From the NCBI RefSeq assembly GCF_002920635.1, contig NZ_PQSR01000025.1:21330-85329 (forward strand): a DNA stretch of 64,000 nt. The letters are read 5' to 3'. The notes under the pieces are model-generated. The model saw only the letters and a program-made list of their open reading frames with translations, was not told the DNA's origin and did no database searches. Made by a program: the position numbers and the translations under genes. The stretch comes from Streptomyces sp. Ru72 (lineage in GTDB: Bacteria > Actinomycetota > Actinomycetes > Streptomycetales > Streptomycetaceae). Of the stretch, positions 1 to 8,193 are shown piece by piece; position 1 is the stretch's first letter; every line of letters starts with the position of its first letter.

Positions 1-164
1 CCGGGTACGTCCTCGATCAGAAGGTGCCCCTCGGCGAGCAGCACGGTCAGCGAAAGCCGTACGACCTCGGGCTTGCCCTCGATCACGCCTTCCACCGATC
101 TGCGGACGCGCTCCACAGTGGCGGTCAGATCAGTGAGGCTCGCTCGATCGTCATAGGTCGTCAC
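1..164 (-). CDS. MoxR-family AAA+ ATPase, N-terminal fragment
   Basis: Only the first 54 codons are present; the gene runs off the left edge of the window. The start is GTG at 164 (reading leftwards), with a GAGGAGG ribosome site a few bases upstream. The visible residues include VRRSVEGVIEGKPEVVRLS and then LLAEGHLLIEDVP, which is the usual lead-in to the Walker A loop of MoxR ATPases (the GVGKT itself lies outside the window). MoxR proteins are chaperone-like AAA+ ATPases, normally encoded beside a DUF58 protein and transglutaminase-like membrane proteins. Those partners would be expected further left. The identification rests on this short N-terminus only. Confidence 0.8.
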   Translation of the reverse strand, partial: MTTYDDRASLTDLTATVERVRRSVEGVIEGKPEVVRLSLTVLLAEGHLLIEDVP

Positions 165-446
165 CCGGCCCTCCTCGGCCCGTTCTTTCTCCGGGCCGAC
201 GCTCTGCTGTGCGGACCGGCCCACCCCGAATCACGGACACCACGCGTGAGAAGTTCCGCGTGACGCCACAACCCGCAATCTTGCCGCCGTTACCGATTCG
301 TGTCACTCGCCTGTGGATAACTGGCCGCGATATGTCGGCCTTACGGGCTTTTTAGCGCACCAAGGCCGGGATCTTTGTCCGAATGGACTTTTCTCGGTGG
401 CCCGCTGACGGCGGGTGGAGTACGGGGTGGGGCCGGGAACGTGCCG

Positions 447-989
447 TTACGCCGGATCGATCTCCCGCAGCCGGCCCGTCTTCACGTCGAACACGAAACC
501 GCGCACGTCGTCCGTGTGCACCAGGAACGGCGAGGTGCGCACCCGCTGCATCGACTGCCGCACGTCCTGATCGACGTCGCGGAACGCCTCGACCGCCCAG
601 GAGGGGCGCTGGCCGACCTCCATCTCGAGATCGTGCCGGAACTCCTCGGTCAGCGACTCCAGGCCGCAGCCCGTGTGGTGGATGAGCACCACGCTGCGGG
701 TGCCGAGCGCCCGCTGGCTGATGGTGAGGGAGCGGATCACGTCGTCGGTGACCACGCCGCCCGCGTTGCGGATGGTGTGACAGTCGCCCAGCTTCAGGCC
801 GAGCGCGGCATGCAGGTCCAGGCGTGCGTCCATGCAGGCCACGACGGCGACGCCGAGCACGGGACGGGCGTCCATCCCGGGATCGGCGAACGCCGTGGCG
901 TAGCGCTGGTTGGCCTCGACGAGGCGATCGGTGACGGAGCCCACTATGGCGCCTTCGGGACCGGCGGGTACGGATGCGGAAGTCGTCAT
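447..989 (-). CDS. beta-class carbonic anhydrase
   Basis: The gene encodes about 180 residues of a zinc enzyme that interconverts CO2 and bicarbonate in the cytoplasm. The family signature is complete: Cys-Met-Asp-Ala-Arg with Cys52, Asp54 and Arg56, and His-Thr-Gly-Cys with His105 and Cys108. These give the two Cys, one His zinc site and the Asp/Arg dyad. I chose ATG at 989 because the protein then begins MTTSASVPAGPEG. In-frame ATG codons at 995 and 1010 are possible, and none has a convincing ribosome site. The gene is convergent with nothing and divergent from rsmH. The short form is typical of actinobacterial enzymes. Confidence 0.88.
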   Translation of the reverse strand: MTTSASVPAGPEGAIVGSVTDRLVEANQRYATAFADPGMDARPVLGVAVVACMDARLDLHAALGLKLGDCHTIRNAGGVVTDDVIRSLTISQRALGTRSVVLIHHTGCGLESLTEEFRHDLEMEVGQRPSWAVEAFRDVDQDVRQSMQRVRTSPFLVHTDDVRGFVFDVKTGRLREIDPA

Positions 990-1405
990 ACCCATGACGT
1001 TACTGGTCATCGGCGATCTCGGCCCGCTGTGGACGGGGACAAAAAACGCCACCGTGGCATGGTGTGAGGTAACCCACAGGCGACGGGAACATCCATCGGA
1101 CGGGTGCATCCTTTCGAATCCTTCCGTCGTGGCGGGCCGGTGGCGCCACACGCAGGCCCGTTGATTGACCGCGGGACGGGGTGGACTAAAGTGACGCGAA
1201 GCGGGAGGCGAGACGCTCTCCCCGCCACTGTTCACCCCGGAGACGCCGGCGGACGCCGACGACTCCCCGCGTGCGCGGCGCGTACGTACGGCTCGGCCTC
1301 CTCCCGCTCCCGGTCGGCTGACGCTTCCGGCGCCGGCAGGCCGCCTTGTGAGCGGGCGGGGACCCGGCGGTGCGACGCGGGCCGCGCCGGATCTGAGAGG
1401 CCCCC
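990..1405. other. intergenic region upstream of rsmH, no mraZ
   Basis: These 416 bases separate the carbonic anhydrase gene from rsmH. I see no convincing gene on either strand. The open frames here read as arginine-rich, low-complexity shadows. In many bacteria mraZ sits directly before rsmH; it is absent from that place. The stretch holds one good promoter candidate, listed separately, and then about 210 bases of leader sequence. Confidence 0.6.
1165..1192 (+). promoter_or_regulatory. candidate vegetative promoter for the dcw cluster
   Basis: TTGACC at 1165-1170 is separated by 16 bases from TAAAGT at 1187-1192. This matches the Streptomyces principal sigma factor pattern (TTGACN, TANNNT). 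It faces rsmH and would give a leader of roughly 205 bases. The assignment comes from sequence match only. Confidence 0.5.
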
Positions 1406-2362
1406 TTGTCCCAGAGTCGACACGTGCCCGTCATGCTCCGGCAGTGCCTGGACATGCTGGCCCCGGCCCTCGCCGAACCGGGGGCCGTCGTCGTCGACTG
1501 CACCCTCGGGCTCGGCGGCCACAGCGAGGCGCTGCTGACGCGGTTCCCCGAGGCCCGGCTCATCGGGCTGGACCGGGACAAGGAGGCGCTGCGCCTGTCC
1601 GGGGAGCGCCTCACCCCCTTCGGCGACCGCGCCACGCTGGTGCACGCGGTCTACGACGAACTGCCCGACGTGCTCGCCCGGCTGGGTGTTCCGCGCGTCC
1701 AGGGCGTGCTCTTCGACCTCGGCGTCTCCTCCATGCAACTCGACGAGGCGGAGCGCGGCTTCGCCTACGCCCAGGACGCCCCGCTCGACATGCGCATGGA
1801 CCAGACGACGGGCATCAGCGCCGCCGAGGTCCTCAACACCTACCCGGCCGGCGACCTGGTGCGGATCCTGAGGACGTACGGCGAGGAGAAGCAGGCCAAG
1901 CGGATCGTGTCCGCGATCGTGCGCGAGCGCGAGAAGGAGCCGTTCACCAACAGCGCGCGGCTCGTGGAGCTGATCCGCGACGCGCTCCCGCAGGCGGCCA
2001 AGCGCACCGGCGGCAATCCGGCCAAGCGCACCTTCCAGGCACTGCGCATCGAGGTCAACGGCGAGCTCGCCGTCCTGGAACGGGCCATCCCCGCGGCCGT
2101 CAGGGCGCTGTCCGTCGGCGGCCGGATCGCCGTCCTGTCCTACCACTCGCTCGAGGACCGCCTGGTCAAGCAGGTCTTCGCGGCGGGTGCGGCGAGCACC
2201 GCGCCCCCCGGGCTGCCGGTCGTCCCCGAGCGCTACCAGCCCCGGCTCAAGCTCCTCACCCGCGGTGCCGAACTTCCCACCGAGGAGGAGATCGCCGAGA
2301 ACCGCCGGGCGGCCCCGGCGCGTCTGCGTGGTGCCGAGCGCGTCCGCGAGGACGTCGAGTGA
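1406..2362 (+). CDS. rsmH: 16S rRNA (cytosine-1402-N4)-methyltransferase RsmH (MraW)
   Basis: RsmH methylates N4 of C1402 in the decoding centre of 16S rRNA, using S-adenosylmethionine. The 318-residue product shows the SAM-binding start VVDCTLGLGGHSEALL, the family segment LFDLGVSSMQLDEAERGF, and SYHSLEDRLVK near the C-terminus. Its length is normal for the family. The start is TTG at 1406, with GAGAGG about six bases upstream. It is the first gene of the division and cell wall cluster, and its stop codon overlaps a GTG that opens the micro-ORF relay leading to ftsL. Confidence 0.95.
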   Translation: MSQSRHVPVMLRQCLDMLAPALAEPGAVVVDCTLGLGGHSEALLTRFPEARLIGLDRDKEALRLSGERLTPFGDRATLVHAVYDELPDVLARLGVPRVQGVLFDLGVSSMQLDEAERGFAYAQDAPLDMRMDQTTGISAAEVLNTYPAGDLVRILRTYGEEKQAKRIVSAIVREREKEPFTNSARLVELIRDALPQAAKRTGGNPAKRTFQALRIEVNGELAVLERAIPAAVRALSVGGRIAVLSYHSLEDRLVKQVFAAGAASTAPPGLPVVPERYQPRLKLLTRGAELPTEEEIAENRRAAPARLRGAERVREDVE

Positions 2363-2472
2363 GCCAGGGCACCGAGTGAGCCGTACGACAACCGAGTGAG
2401 GCGCACGAAAGGGGTGGGCGAGTGAGCAGGAGACGCGAGGAGGGTGTGGAAGCGCGGCGGGAGGGCGTGTGA
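2359..2472 (+). other. relay of four micro-ORFs joined by GTGA overlaps between rsmH and ftsL
   Basis: The rsmH stop TGA (2360-2362) overlaps GTG at 2359. That GTG opens a 6-codon ORF (2359-2379), whose TGA overlaps GTG 2376 of a 7-codon ORF (2376-2399). Its TGA overlaps GTG 2396 of a 9-codon ORF (2396-2425), whose TGA overlaps GTG 2422 of a 16-codon ORF (2422-2472). That last stop overlaps the ftsL start at 2469. The octamer CGAGTGAG recurs at 2356, 2373, 2393 and 2419 and supplies the first four overlaps. The last micro-ORF has a good ribosome site, AAGGGGTG at 2409-2416. The series would allow terminating ribosomes to re-initiate stepwise across the 106-base gap. Whether any micro-ORF is translated is unknown. 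Confidence 0.5.
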
Positions 2473-3059
2473 GCGGCAAACCCGAACTCAGGGGCCGGGC
2501 AGCCCGGCTCGCCCGGCTGATCCCCGCCGGCGGCAGCCGTGCCGCCCGTACCCCGTTCGTGCTGCTCGTCGTCCTGCTGCTCGGCGGCGGCCTCATCGCG
2601 CTTCTGATGCTCAACTCCGCGCTCAGCGAGGGCGCGTTCAAGCTCGACGACCTGCAACGGCAGACCAAGAGCCTCACCGACGAGGAACAGGCCCTCCAGC
2701 GGGACGTGGACGCCTACTCCGCGCCCGAGGCGCTGCAGCGCCGGGCCCGCGAACTCGGCATGGTTCCCGGCGGCGATCCCGTCTTCCTGAACCCCGACGG
2801 CACCGTCAAGGGCGTTCCCGTGCCCGCTGGCCAGCAGGCCTCGGCGAGCACCGCCGCAGTGCGCCCGCCCGAGGCGCTCGGCACCGGCTCCAGCCCTGCG
2901 GCACCGCCGTCGCCGGCCCGCTCCGCCCGTCCGGCGGCCACCCGCTCGGCTGCGTCCCCGACTCCGGCGGCCGGCTTGGCCGCGTCCCCGACTCCGGCGG
3001 CCGGCTCGGCCGCGTCCCCGACCCAGCCCGTACACCCCTCCCCGACCCCCGGCAGGTGA
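2469..3059 (+). CDS. ftsL: cell division protein FtsL-like (septum formation initiator family)
   Basis: This 196-residue bitopic membrane protein has a basic cytoplasmic N-terminus, one transmembrane helix at about residues 29-49, and a short extracellular coiled coil at about 55-95 containing LQRQTKSLTDEEQALQRDV. The position between rsmH and ftsI is the classical place of FtsL, which bridges FtsQ/DivIC and the FtsW-FtsI synthase. GTG at 2469 is the only start codon in this frame after the last upstream stop, and GGGAGGG lies just before it. The C-terminal 80 residues are a Pro/Ala/Ser-rich tail containing a tandem 10-residue repeat. The stop codon is followed within six bases by the ftsI start. 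Confidence 0.88.
   Translation: MSGKPELRGRAARLARLIPAGGSRAARTPFVLLVVLLLGGGLIALLMLNSALSEGAFKLDDLQRQTKSLTDEEQALQRDVDAYSAPEALQRRARELGMVPGGDPVFLNPDGTVKGVPVPAGQQASASTAAVRPPEALGTGSSPAAPPSPARSARPAATRSAASPTPAAGLAASPTPAAGSAASPTQPVHPSPTPGR
2952..3022 (+). repeat. 30-bp tandem repeat in the ftsL tail
   Basis: Two nearly identical 30-bp units (2952-2981 and 2982-3011) plus an 11-base partial third copy encode two copies of ASPTPAAGLA/S. The period is a multiple of three, so copy number can change without a frameshift. The repeat lies in the low-complexity extracellular tail, where length variation should be tolerated. Confidence 0.85.
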
Positions 3060-3064
3060 CGGAA

Positions 3065-5017
3065 GTGTCCGACAGGGAACCGCCGCGCCGTCGCGTGCCC
3101 GGCCCCGCCCGGCCCGTGCGTCCCGACGCCCGACGTCGCCCGGGCCCCGGCGCCCGCCCGGCACGCCGCCCGGCCCCGGGCCGCCGCCCCGCCCCGCGCA
3201 CCATCCGGCTCGGCAGCCCCCGCCCCCGGCTGCGCCTGATCGGCCTCGCACTGACCCTGGTGATGACCGCCTTCGTCGTTCGGCTGCTCCAGGTGCAGGC
3301 CGTGGACGCCAGCGCGTACACCGCCAAGGCGGACCAGAACCGCTACGTCGGCCGTACCCTGGCCGCCGTCCGGGGCGAGATCACCGACCGCAACGGCGTC
3401 GAACTGGCGAGCAGCGTGGACGCGTACGACATCACGGCCGACCCGACGCTCTTCACGCCCAAGGCCACCAAGGTTGCGGACGCCCCCGAGCAGGCCGCCG
3501 CGCTGCTCGCGCCGATCATCGGCCAGGACACCGCCGAGGTCGCCAGGAAGCTCAGGACCCCGGACACCCAGTACGTGCTGCTCGCCCACCGCCAGACCCC
3601 TCAGGTGTGGAACCAGATCAAGGATCTGAAGAACACCCTCGCCGCCAAGGCGAGAACGGACCCGAACACGGCCAACGTCCTGGCCGGAGTCCTCGCCGAG
3701 CCCACCAACAAGCGCGTCTACCCCAACGGCGACCTCGCCGCCGGGGTACTCGGCTGGGTGAACGCCGACGGAAAAGGCGCCGGCGGCATCGAGCAGCAGC
3801 TGAACCAGGAGCTGGCCGGCAAGGACGGCAAGATCCGCTACGCCCAGTCCGGCGGCCGTCTGGTGCCGACCGCGGGCTCTGCCGAGACACCCGCCGTGGC
3901 CGGTTCCGACGTCGAACTGACCCTCGACCGGGACATCCAGTGGGCCGCCCAGAGCGCCATCGCCGACCAGGTGAAGAAGTCCGGGGCGGACCGCGGGTAC
4001 GTCGTGGTGCAGGACACCCGGACCGGTCAGATCCTGGCCCTCGCCAACGTGCCCGGCTTCGACCCCAACGACCTCGCGCACGCCAACGCGGCGGCCCTCG
4101 GCAACGCCGCCCTGCAGGACGCGTACGAGCCCGGCTCCACCGCCAAGGTCATGACCATGGCGGCCGTGCTCCAGGAGAACGCCGCGACCCCGCTGACCCA
4201 CGTCACCGTGCCCAACCGGCTGCACCGCGGCGACCGGCTCTTCGCGGACGACGTCGACCACAAGACCTGGTACCTGACCCTCAACGGCGTCCTCGCCAAG
4301 TCCAGCAACATCGGCACCATCCTGGCGGCCGGACAGCTGGGCAGGACGCAGCCGCAGGCCAACCAGGTCCTGTACTCCTACCTGCGCAAATTCGGCATCG
4401 GCCGCCCCACCGGGCTCGACTTCCCGGGTGAGACCGCCGGCATCCTCGCGCCGCCCGGCAAGTGGTCGACCTCCCAGCAGTACACGATTCCCTTCGGCCA
4501 GGGTGTGTCGATCAACGCCGTGCAGGCCGCGTCCGTCTACTCGACCATCGCCAACGGCGGCGTGCGCGTCGAGCCCACCCTGGTGCGCGGCACGAAGGGC
4601 CCGGACGGCCGCTTCACGCCGGCCCCACAGCCCGAGAAGACCAGGGTCGTCAGCGACAAGACGGCGAAGACGCTCGCCCAGATGCTGGAGGCCGTGGTGG
4701 ACGACGGGCAGGGAACCGGCAACAAGGCGCGTATCCCCGGCTACCGGGTCGCGGGCAAGACGGGTACGGCCAACCGCGTGGATCCGGCCACCGGCAGGTA
4801 CCGCGGCTACACGTCCTCCTTCGCCGGCTTCGCCCCCGCGGACAACCCGCGCGTGACCGTCTACTGCGCGATCCAGAACGCCACCAAGGGCAGCTACTTC
4901 GGCGGCGACATCTGTGGCCCCGTCTTCAAGCAGGTGATGGAGTTCGCCCTGAAGACCCTCCAGGTCCCGCCGACCGGAGCCGCCCCGGCGAACCTGCCCG
5001 TCACGTTCACGCCATGA
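3065..5017 (+). CDS. ftsI: septal peptidoglycan transpeptidase FtsI (PBP3)
   Basis: FtsI cross-links septal peptidoglycan as the class B penicillin-binding partner of FtsW. The 650-residue protein has a long Arg/Pro-rich cytoplasmic tail, one transmembrane helix at about 57-74, a dimerisation domain, and a transpeptidase domain. The three active-site motifs are present: Ser-Thr-Ala-Lys with catalytic Ser358, Ser413-Ser-Asn415, and Lys565-Thr-Gly567. I chose GTG at 3065 because AGGTGA, a good match to the 16S tail, precedes it by a few bases. An in-frame GTG at 3056 overlaps the ftsL stop and is an alternative. The long basic N-terminus is typical of actinobacterial FtsI. Confidence 0.95.
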   Translation: MSDREPPRRRVPGPARPVRPDARRRPGPGARPARRPAPGRRPAPRTIRLGSPRPRLRLIGLALTLVMTAFVVRLLQVQAVDASAYTAKADQNRYVGRTLAAVRGEITDRNGVELASSVDAYDITADPTLFTPKATKVADAPEQAAALLAPIIGQDTAEVARKLRTPDTQYVLLAHRQTPQVWNQIKDLKNTLAAKARTDPNTANVLAGVLAEPTNKRVYPNGDLAAGVLGWVNADGKGAGGIEQQLNQELAGKDGKIRYAQSGGRLVPTAGSAETPAVAGSDVELTLDRDIQWAAQSAIADQVKKSGADRGYVVVQDTRTGQILALANVPGFDPNDLAHANAAALGNAALQDAYEPGSTAKVMTMAAVLQENAATPLTHVTVPNRLHRGDRLFADDVDHKTWYLTLNGVLAKSSNIGTILAAGQLGRTQPQANQVLYSYLRKFGIGRPTGLDFPGETAGILAPPGKWSTSQQYTIPFGQGVSINAVQAASVYSTIANGGVRVEPTLVRGTKGPDGRFTPAPQPEKTRVVSDKTAKTLAQMLEAVVDDGQGTGNKARIPGYRVAGKTGTANRVDPATGRYRGYTSSFAGFAPADNPRVTVYCAIQNATKGSYFGGDICGPVFKQVMEFALKTLQVPPTGAAPANLPVTFTP

Positions 5018-5063
5018 TCAGCTCCACGAAGCACTACGGGAAAGACCGACCAGGAACCAGCTC

Positions 5064-6773
5064 GTGACAACGAACACTCCCGATCCCGGGAACCACGCCC
5101 CGCCCTCGCCCTCGCCCACCCGTCTCCCACCACCGCCCTTGTCGGACCGCGCTTCGCACGGGCTCCCTTTTCGCCCCCCGAGGGGTGCGCCCGGTACGCT
5201 CACCGCCGTGCCACACGCTGATCAGTCCCCCACCACTCAGAAGGGCGCTTCCGTGACATATCCGGGACCGCCCAGGCCGCACCAGGTCTCCGCCACACCC
5301 CTCGCGGAGCTCGCCGGCCAGCTGGGTGTCGCCGCCCCGGAGGTCGCCGCCGAGGTCACGGGCATCACCCACGACTCGCGCGCCGTCCGCCCCGGCGACC
5401 TGTACGCCGCCCTGCCCGGCGCCCGAGCGCACGGCGCCGACTTCGTCACCCAGGCCGCCGGACTCGGTGCGGTCGCCGTGCTGACCGACCCGACGGGCGC
5501 CGAGCGGGCCGCCGCGACCGGCCTGCCGGTACTGGTGGTCGACAACCCCCGCGCACGGATGGGCGAGCTGGCGGCCACGATCTACGGCCACCCCGGCCGT
5601 GACCTGCTCCAGATCGGCATCACCGGCACCTCCGGGAAGACCACCACCGCCTACCTGGTCGAGGGCGGCCTGAAGACGGTCCGCTCCACCGGACTGATCG
5701 GCACCGTCGAGATGCGCATCGGCGAGACCCGCATCAAGTCCGAGCGCACCACCCCCGAGGCCACCGACCTGCAGGCCCTGTTCGCGGTCATGCGCGAGCG
5801 CGGGGTCGAGGCCGTCGCCATGGAGGTCTCCAGCCACGCGCTGGTTCTCGGCCGCGTCGACGGCTGCGTGTTCGACGTCGCCGTCTTCACCAACCTCAGC
5901 CCGGAACACATGGAGTTCCACTCCGACATGGAGGACTACTACCGGGCGAAGGCGCAGCTGTTCACCGAGAAACGCAGCAGGCTCGGCGTGGTCAACCTCG
6001 ATGACGAGTACGGCCGCAGGCTCGCCAAGGAGGCGGGGGTCCCGGTCGTCACGTACTCCGCCGAGGGCCACCCGGATGCCGACTGGCATGCCGAGGACGT
6101 CCACATCGGGCCGCTTGACTCCACGTTCACCGTGATCGGCCCCAAGGAGCAGCGGATCGCCGCCAGGTCGCCGCTGCCGGGCCCGTTCAACGTGGCGAAC
6201 ACCCTCGCCGCGATCGTCGCCCTCGCCGAGGCCGGGCTCGACCCGCAGACCGCCGCCGACGGCGTCGCCGCCGTGCCGGGCGTCCCCGGGCGCTTGGAAC
6301 GCGTCGACGCCGGGCAGCCCTACCTCGCGGTCGTGGACTACGCCCACAAGACAGACGCCGTCGAATCGGTGCTGCGCGCCCTGCGCAAGGTCACCGAGGG
6401 CAGGCTGCACGTCGTCATCGGCTGCGGCGGCGACCGTGACACCACCAAGCGCGCCCCGATGGGCGCCGCCGCGGCCCGGCTCGCCGACACCGCCGTACTG
6501 ACCTCCGACAACCCCCGCTCCGAGGACCCCCTCGCGATCCTCGCCACCATGCTCCAGGGAGCCGCGTCCGTGCCCGCGCACGAGCGCGGCGAGGTCCAGG
6601 TCTTCGAGGACCGGGCCGCCGCCATCGAAGCCGCCGTCGCCCGCGCGCGGCCCGGGGACACCGTGCTCGTCGCGGGCAAGGGCCACGAACAGGGCCAGGA
6701 CATCGCCGGAGTGGTCCGTCCCTTCGACGACCGCCAGGTGCTTCGCGAAGCTATCCAGAAGACCCAGGGATGA
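5064..6773 (+). CDS. murE: UDP-MurNAc-tripeptide synthetase MurE (diaminopimelate-adding)
   Basis: MurE adds diaminopimelate to UDP-MurNAc-L-Ala-D-Glu in the cytoplasm. Mur ligase features are complete: the P-loop Gly-Thr-Ser-Gly-Lys-Thr-Thr with Lys192, the DYYRAKAQLF segment that carries the carbamylated lysine, and Asp482-Asn-Pro-Arg485, the motif for diaminopimelate rather than lysine. The first 48 residues after GTG 5064 are Pro-rich and unlike the family. GTG at 5208 lies eight bases after TACGCT (5195-5200), so a leaderless start there is possible. GTG at 5253 (VTYPGPPRP) with AGAAGGG upstream is a third option. Streptomyces walls contain LL-diaminopimelate, which I infer is the substrate. 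Confidence 0.92.
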   Translation: MTTNTPDPGNHAPPSPSPTRLPPPPLSDRASHGLPFRPPRGAPGTLTAVPHADQSPTTQKGASVTYPGPPRPHQVSATPLAELAGQLGVAAPEVAAEVTGITHDSRAVRPGDLYAALPGARAHGADFVTQAAGLGAVAVLTDPTGAERAAATGLPVLVVDNPRARMGELAATIYGHPGRDLLQIGITGTSGKTTTAYLVEGGLKTVRSTGLIGTVEMRIGETRIKSERTTPEATDLQALFAVMRERGVEAVAMEVSSHALVLGRVDGCVFDVAVFTNLSPEHMEFHSDMEDYYRAKAQLFTEKRSRLGVVNLDDEYGRRLAKEAGVPVVTYSAEGHPDADWHAEDVHIGPLDSTFTVIGPKEQRIAARSPLPGPFNVANTLAAIVALAEAGLDPQTAADGVAAVPGVPGRLERVDAGQPYLAVVDYAHKTDAVESVLRALRKVTEGRLHVVIGCGGDRDTTKRAPMGAAAARLADTAVLTSDNPRSEDPLAILATMLQGAASVPAHERGEVQVFEDRAAAIEAAVARARPGDTVLVAGKGHEQGQDIAGVVRPFDDRQVLREAIQKTQG

Positions 6774-6777
6774 ACTT

Positions 6778-8193
6778 GTGATCGCCCTCTCCCTCGCCGA
6801 GATCGCAGAAGTCGTCGGCGGGCAGACGCACGACATACCGGACCCGTCCGTCCAGGTCACCGGGCCGGTCGTCCGGGACTCCCGCGAGGTGGGGCCCGGT
6901 TGCCTCTTCGTCGCCTTCGTCGGCGAACGCGTGGACGGCCACGACTTCGCACAGGCGGCCGTCGAGGCCGGTTCCGCCGCCGTCCTGGCGTCGCGCCCCG
7001 TCGGCGTGCCCGCGATCGTCGTGGACGACGTCCAGGCCGCCCTCGGCGCCCTCGCGCGTCACGTCGTCTCACGGCTGGGGGCGACCCTCGTGGCCCTCAC
7101 CGGCTCCGCCGGCAAGACCAGCACCAAGGACCTCATCGCCCAGGTGCTGCAGCGCAAGGCGCCGACCGTGTTCACACCCGGTTCGCTCAACAACGAGATC
7201 GGGCTGCCGCTGACCGCCCTCAGCGCCACCGAGGACACCAGGTTCCTCGTCCTGGAGATGGGCGCCCGCGGCATCGGCCACATCCGCTACCTCACCGAGC
7301 TGACCCCGCCGAAGGTCGGTGTCGTGCTCAACGTCGGCTCCGCCCACATCGGCGAGTTCGGCGGCCGCGAACAGATCGCGCAGGCGAAGGGCGAACTCGT
7401 CGAGAGCCTGCCCTCCTCGGACGCCGGCGGCATCGCGGTCCTCAACGCCGACGACCCGTACGTGCGTGCCATGGCCTCCCGTACGAAGGCGAAGGTGATC
7501 CTTTTCGGAGAGTCCGACGAAGCGGACGTACGCGCCGAGAACGTGAGACTCACGGACAGCGGACAGCCCGCCTTCAGGCTTCACACACCCTCCGGTGCAT
7601 CCGATGTGACCATGCGCCTGTACGGTGAGCACCACGTGTCGAACGCGCTCGCCGCGGCCGCCGTCGCCCATGAGCTGGGCATGTCCGCAGACGAGATCGC
7701 CGTCGCGCTCTCCGAGGCGGGCTCCCTCTCCCGCTGGCGCATGGAGGTCACCGAGCGCCCTGACGGCGTGACCATCGTCAACGACGCCTACAACGCCAAC
7801 CCGGAGTCCATGAAGGCCGCCCTGCGCGCGCTGGCCGCCATGGGCCGGGGACGGCGGACCTGGGCGGTGCTCGGCAAGATGGCCGAGCTCGGGGACGAGG
7901 CGCTCGCCGAGCACGACGCTGTCGGACGGCTCGCCGTCCGGCTCAACGTCAGCAAGCTCGTCGCGGTCGGGGGCAGGGAAGCGTCCTGGCTGCAACTGGG
8001 CGCATATAACGAGGGTTCGTGGGGTGAGGAGTCGGTGCACGTGTCCGACGCACAGGCGGCGATCGACCTGTTGCGCAGCGAGTTGCGCCCGGGAGACGTC
8101 GTACTCGTGAAGGCGTCCCGGTCGGTCGGGCTCGAGAGCGTGGCGCAGGCGCTGCTCGAGACCGGTGCCGAGGGTGAGGTTGCCGCCCGATGA
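6778..8193 (+). CDS. murF: UDP-MurNAc-tripeptide:D-Ala-D-Ala ligase MurF
   Basis: MurF joins D-alanyl-D-alanine to the UDP-MurNAc-tripeptide, completing the pentapeptide precursor. The 471-residue protein has the Mur ligase P-loop LTGSAGKTSTKD at about 110-121, then the family segments SLNNEIGLPLT and VVLNVGSAHIGEFG, and a C-terminal domain with NDAYNANPESM. It starts at GTG 6778, four bases after the murE stop, with AGGGATGA upstream overlapping that stop. Its own stop overlaps the mraY start in an ATGA, so the three genes are translationally linked. Confidence 0.96.
   Translation: MIALSLAEIAEVVGGQTHDIPDPSVQVTGPVVRDSREVGPGCLFVAFVGERVDGHDFAQAAVEAGSAAVLASRPVGVPAIVVDDVQAALGALARHVVSRLGATLVALTGSAGKTSTKDLIAQVLQRKAPTVFTPGSLNNEIGLPLTALSATEDTRFLVLEMGARGIGHIRYLTELTPPKVGVVLNVGSAHIGEFGGREQIAQAKGELVESLPSSDAGGIAVLNADDPYVRAMASRTKAKVILFGESDEADVRAENVRLTDSGQPAFRLHTPSGASDVTMRLYGEHHVSNALAAAAVAHELGMSADEIAVALSEAGSLSRWRMEVTERPDGVTIVNDAYNANPESMKAALRALAAMGRGRRTWAVLGKMAELGDEALAEHDAVGRLAVRLNVSKLVAVGGREASWLQLGAYNEGSWGEESVHVSDAQAAIDLLRSELRPGDVVLVKASRSVGLESVAQALLETGAEGEVAAR

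Noticed and set aside
312..320. TGTGGATAA, a perfect reverse-complement match to the E. coli DnaA box
   Set aside because: It is a single box with no cluster, no AT-rich unwinding region and no dnaA or dnaN nearby. A chance match or the ordinary TGTGGAT context is more likely than an origin.
401..415. Short inverted repeat CCCGC-TGACG-GCGGG after the carbonic anhydrase gene
   Set aside because: The stem is only 5 bp and no T-run follows on the minus strand, so it is too weak to call a terminator.
1232..2677. Long minus-strand frame across rsmH and the rsmH-ftsL gap
   Set aside because: It is antisense to a certain gene and its translation has the Leu/Gly/Arg-rich composition of a shadow frame.
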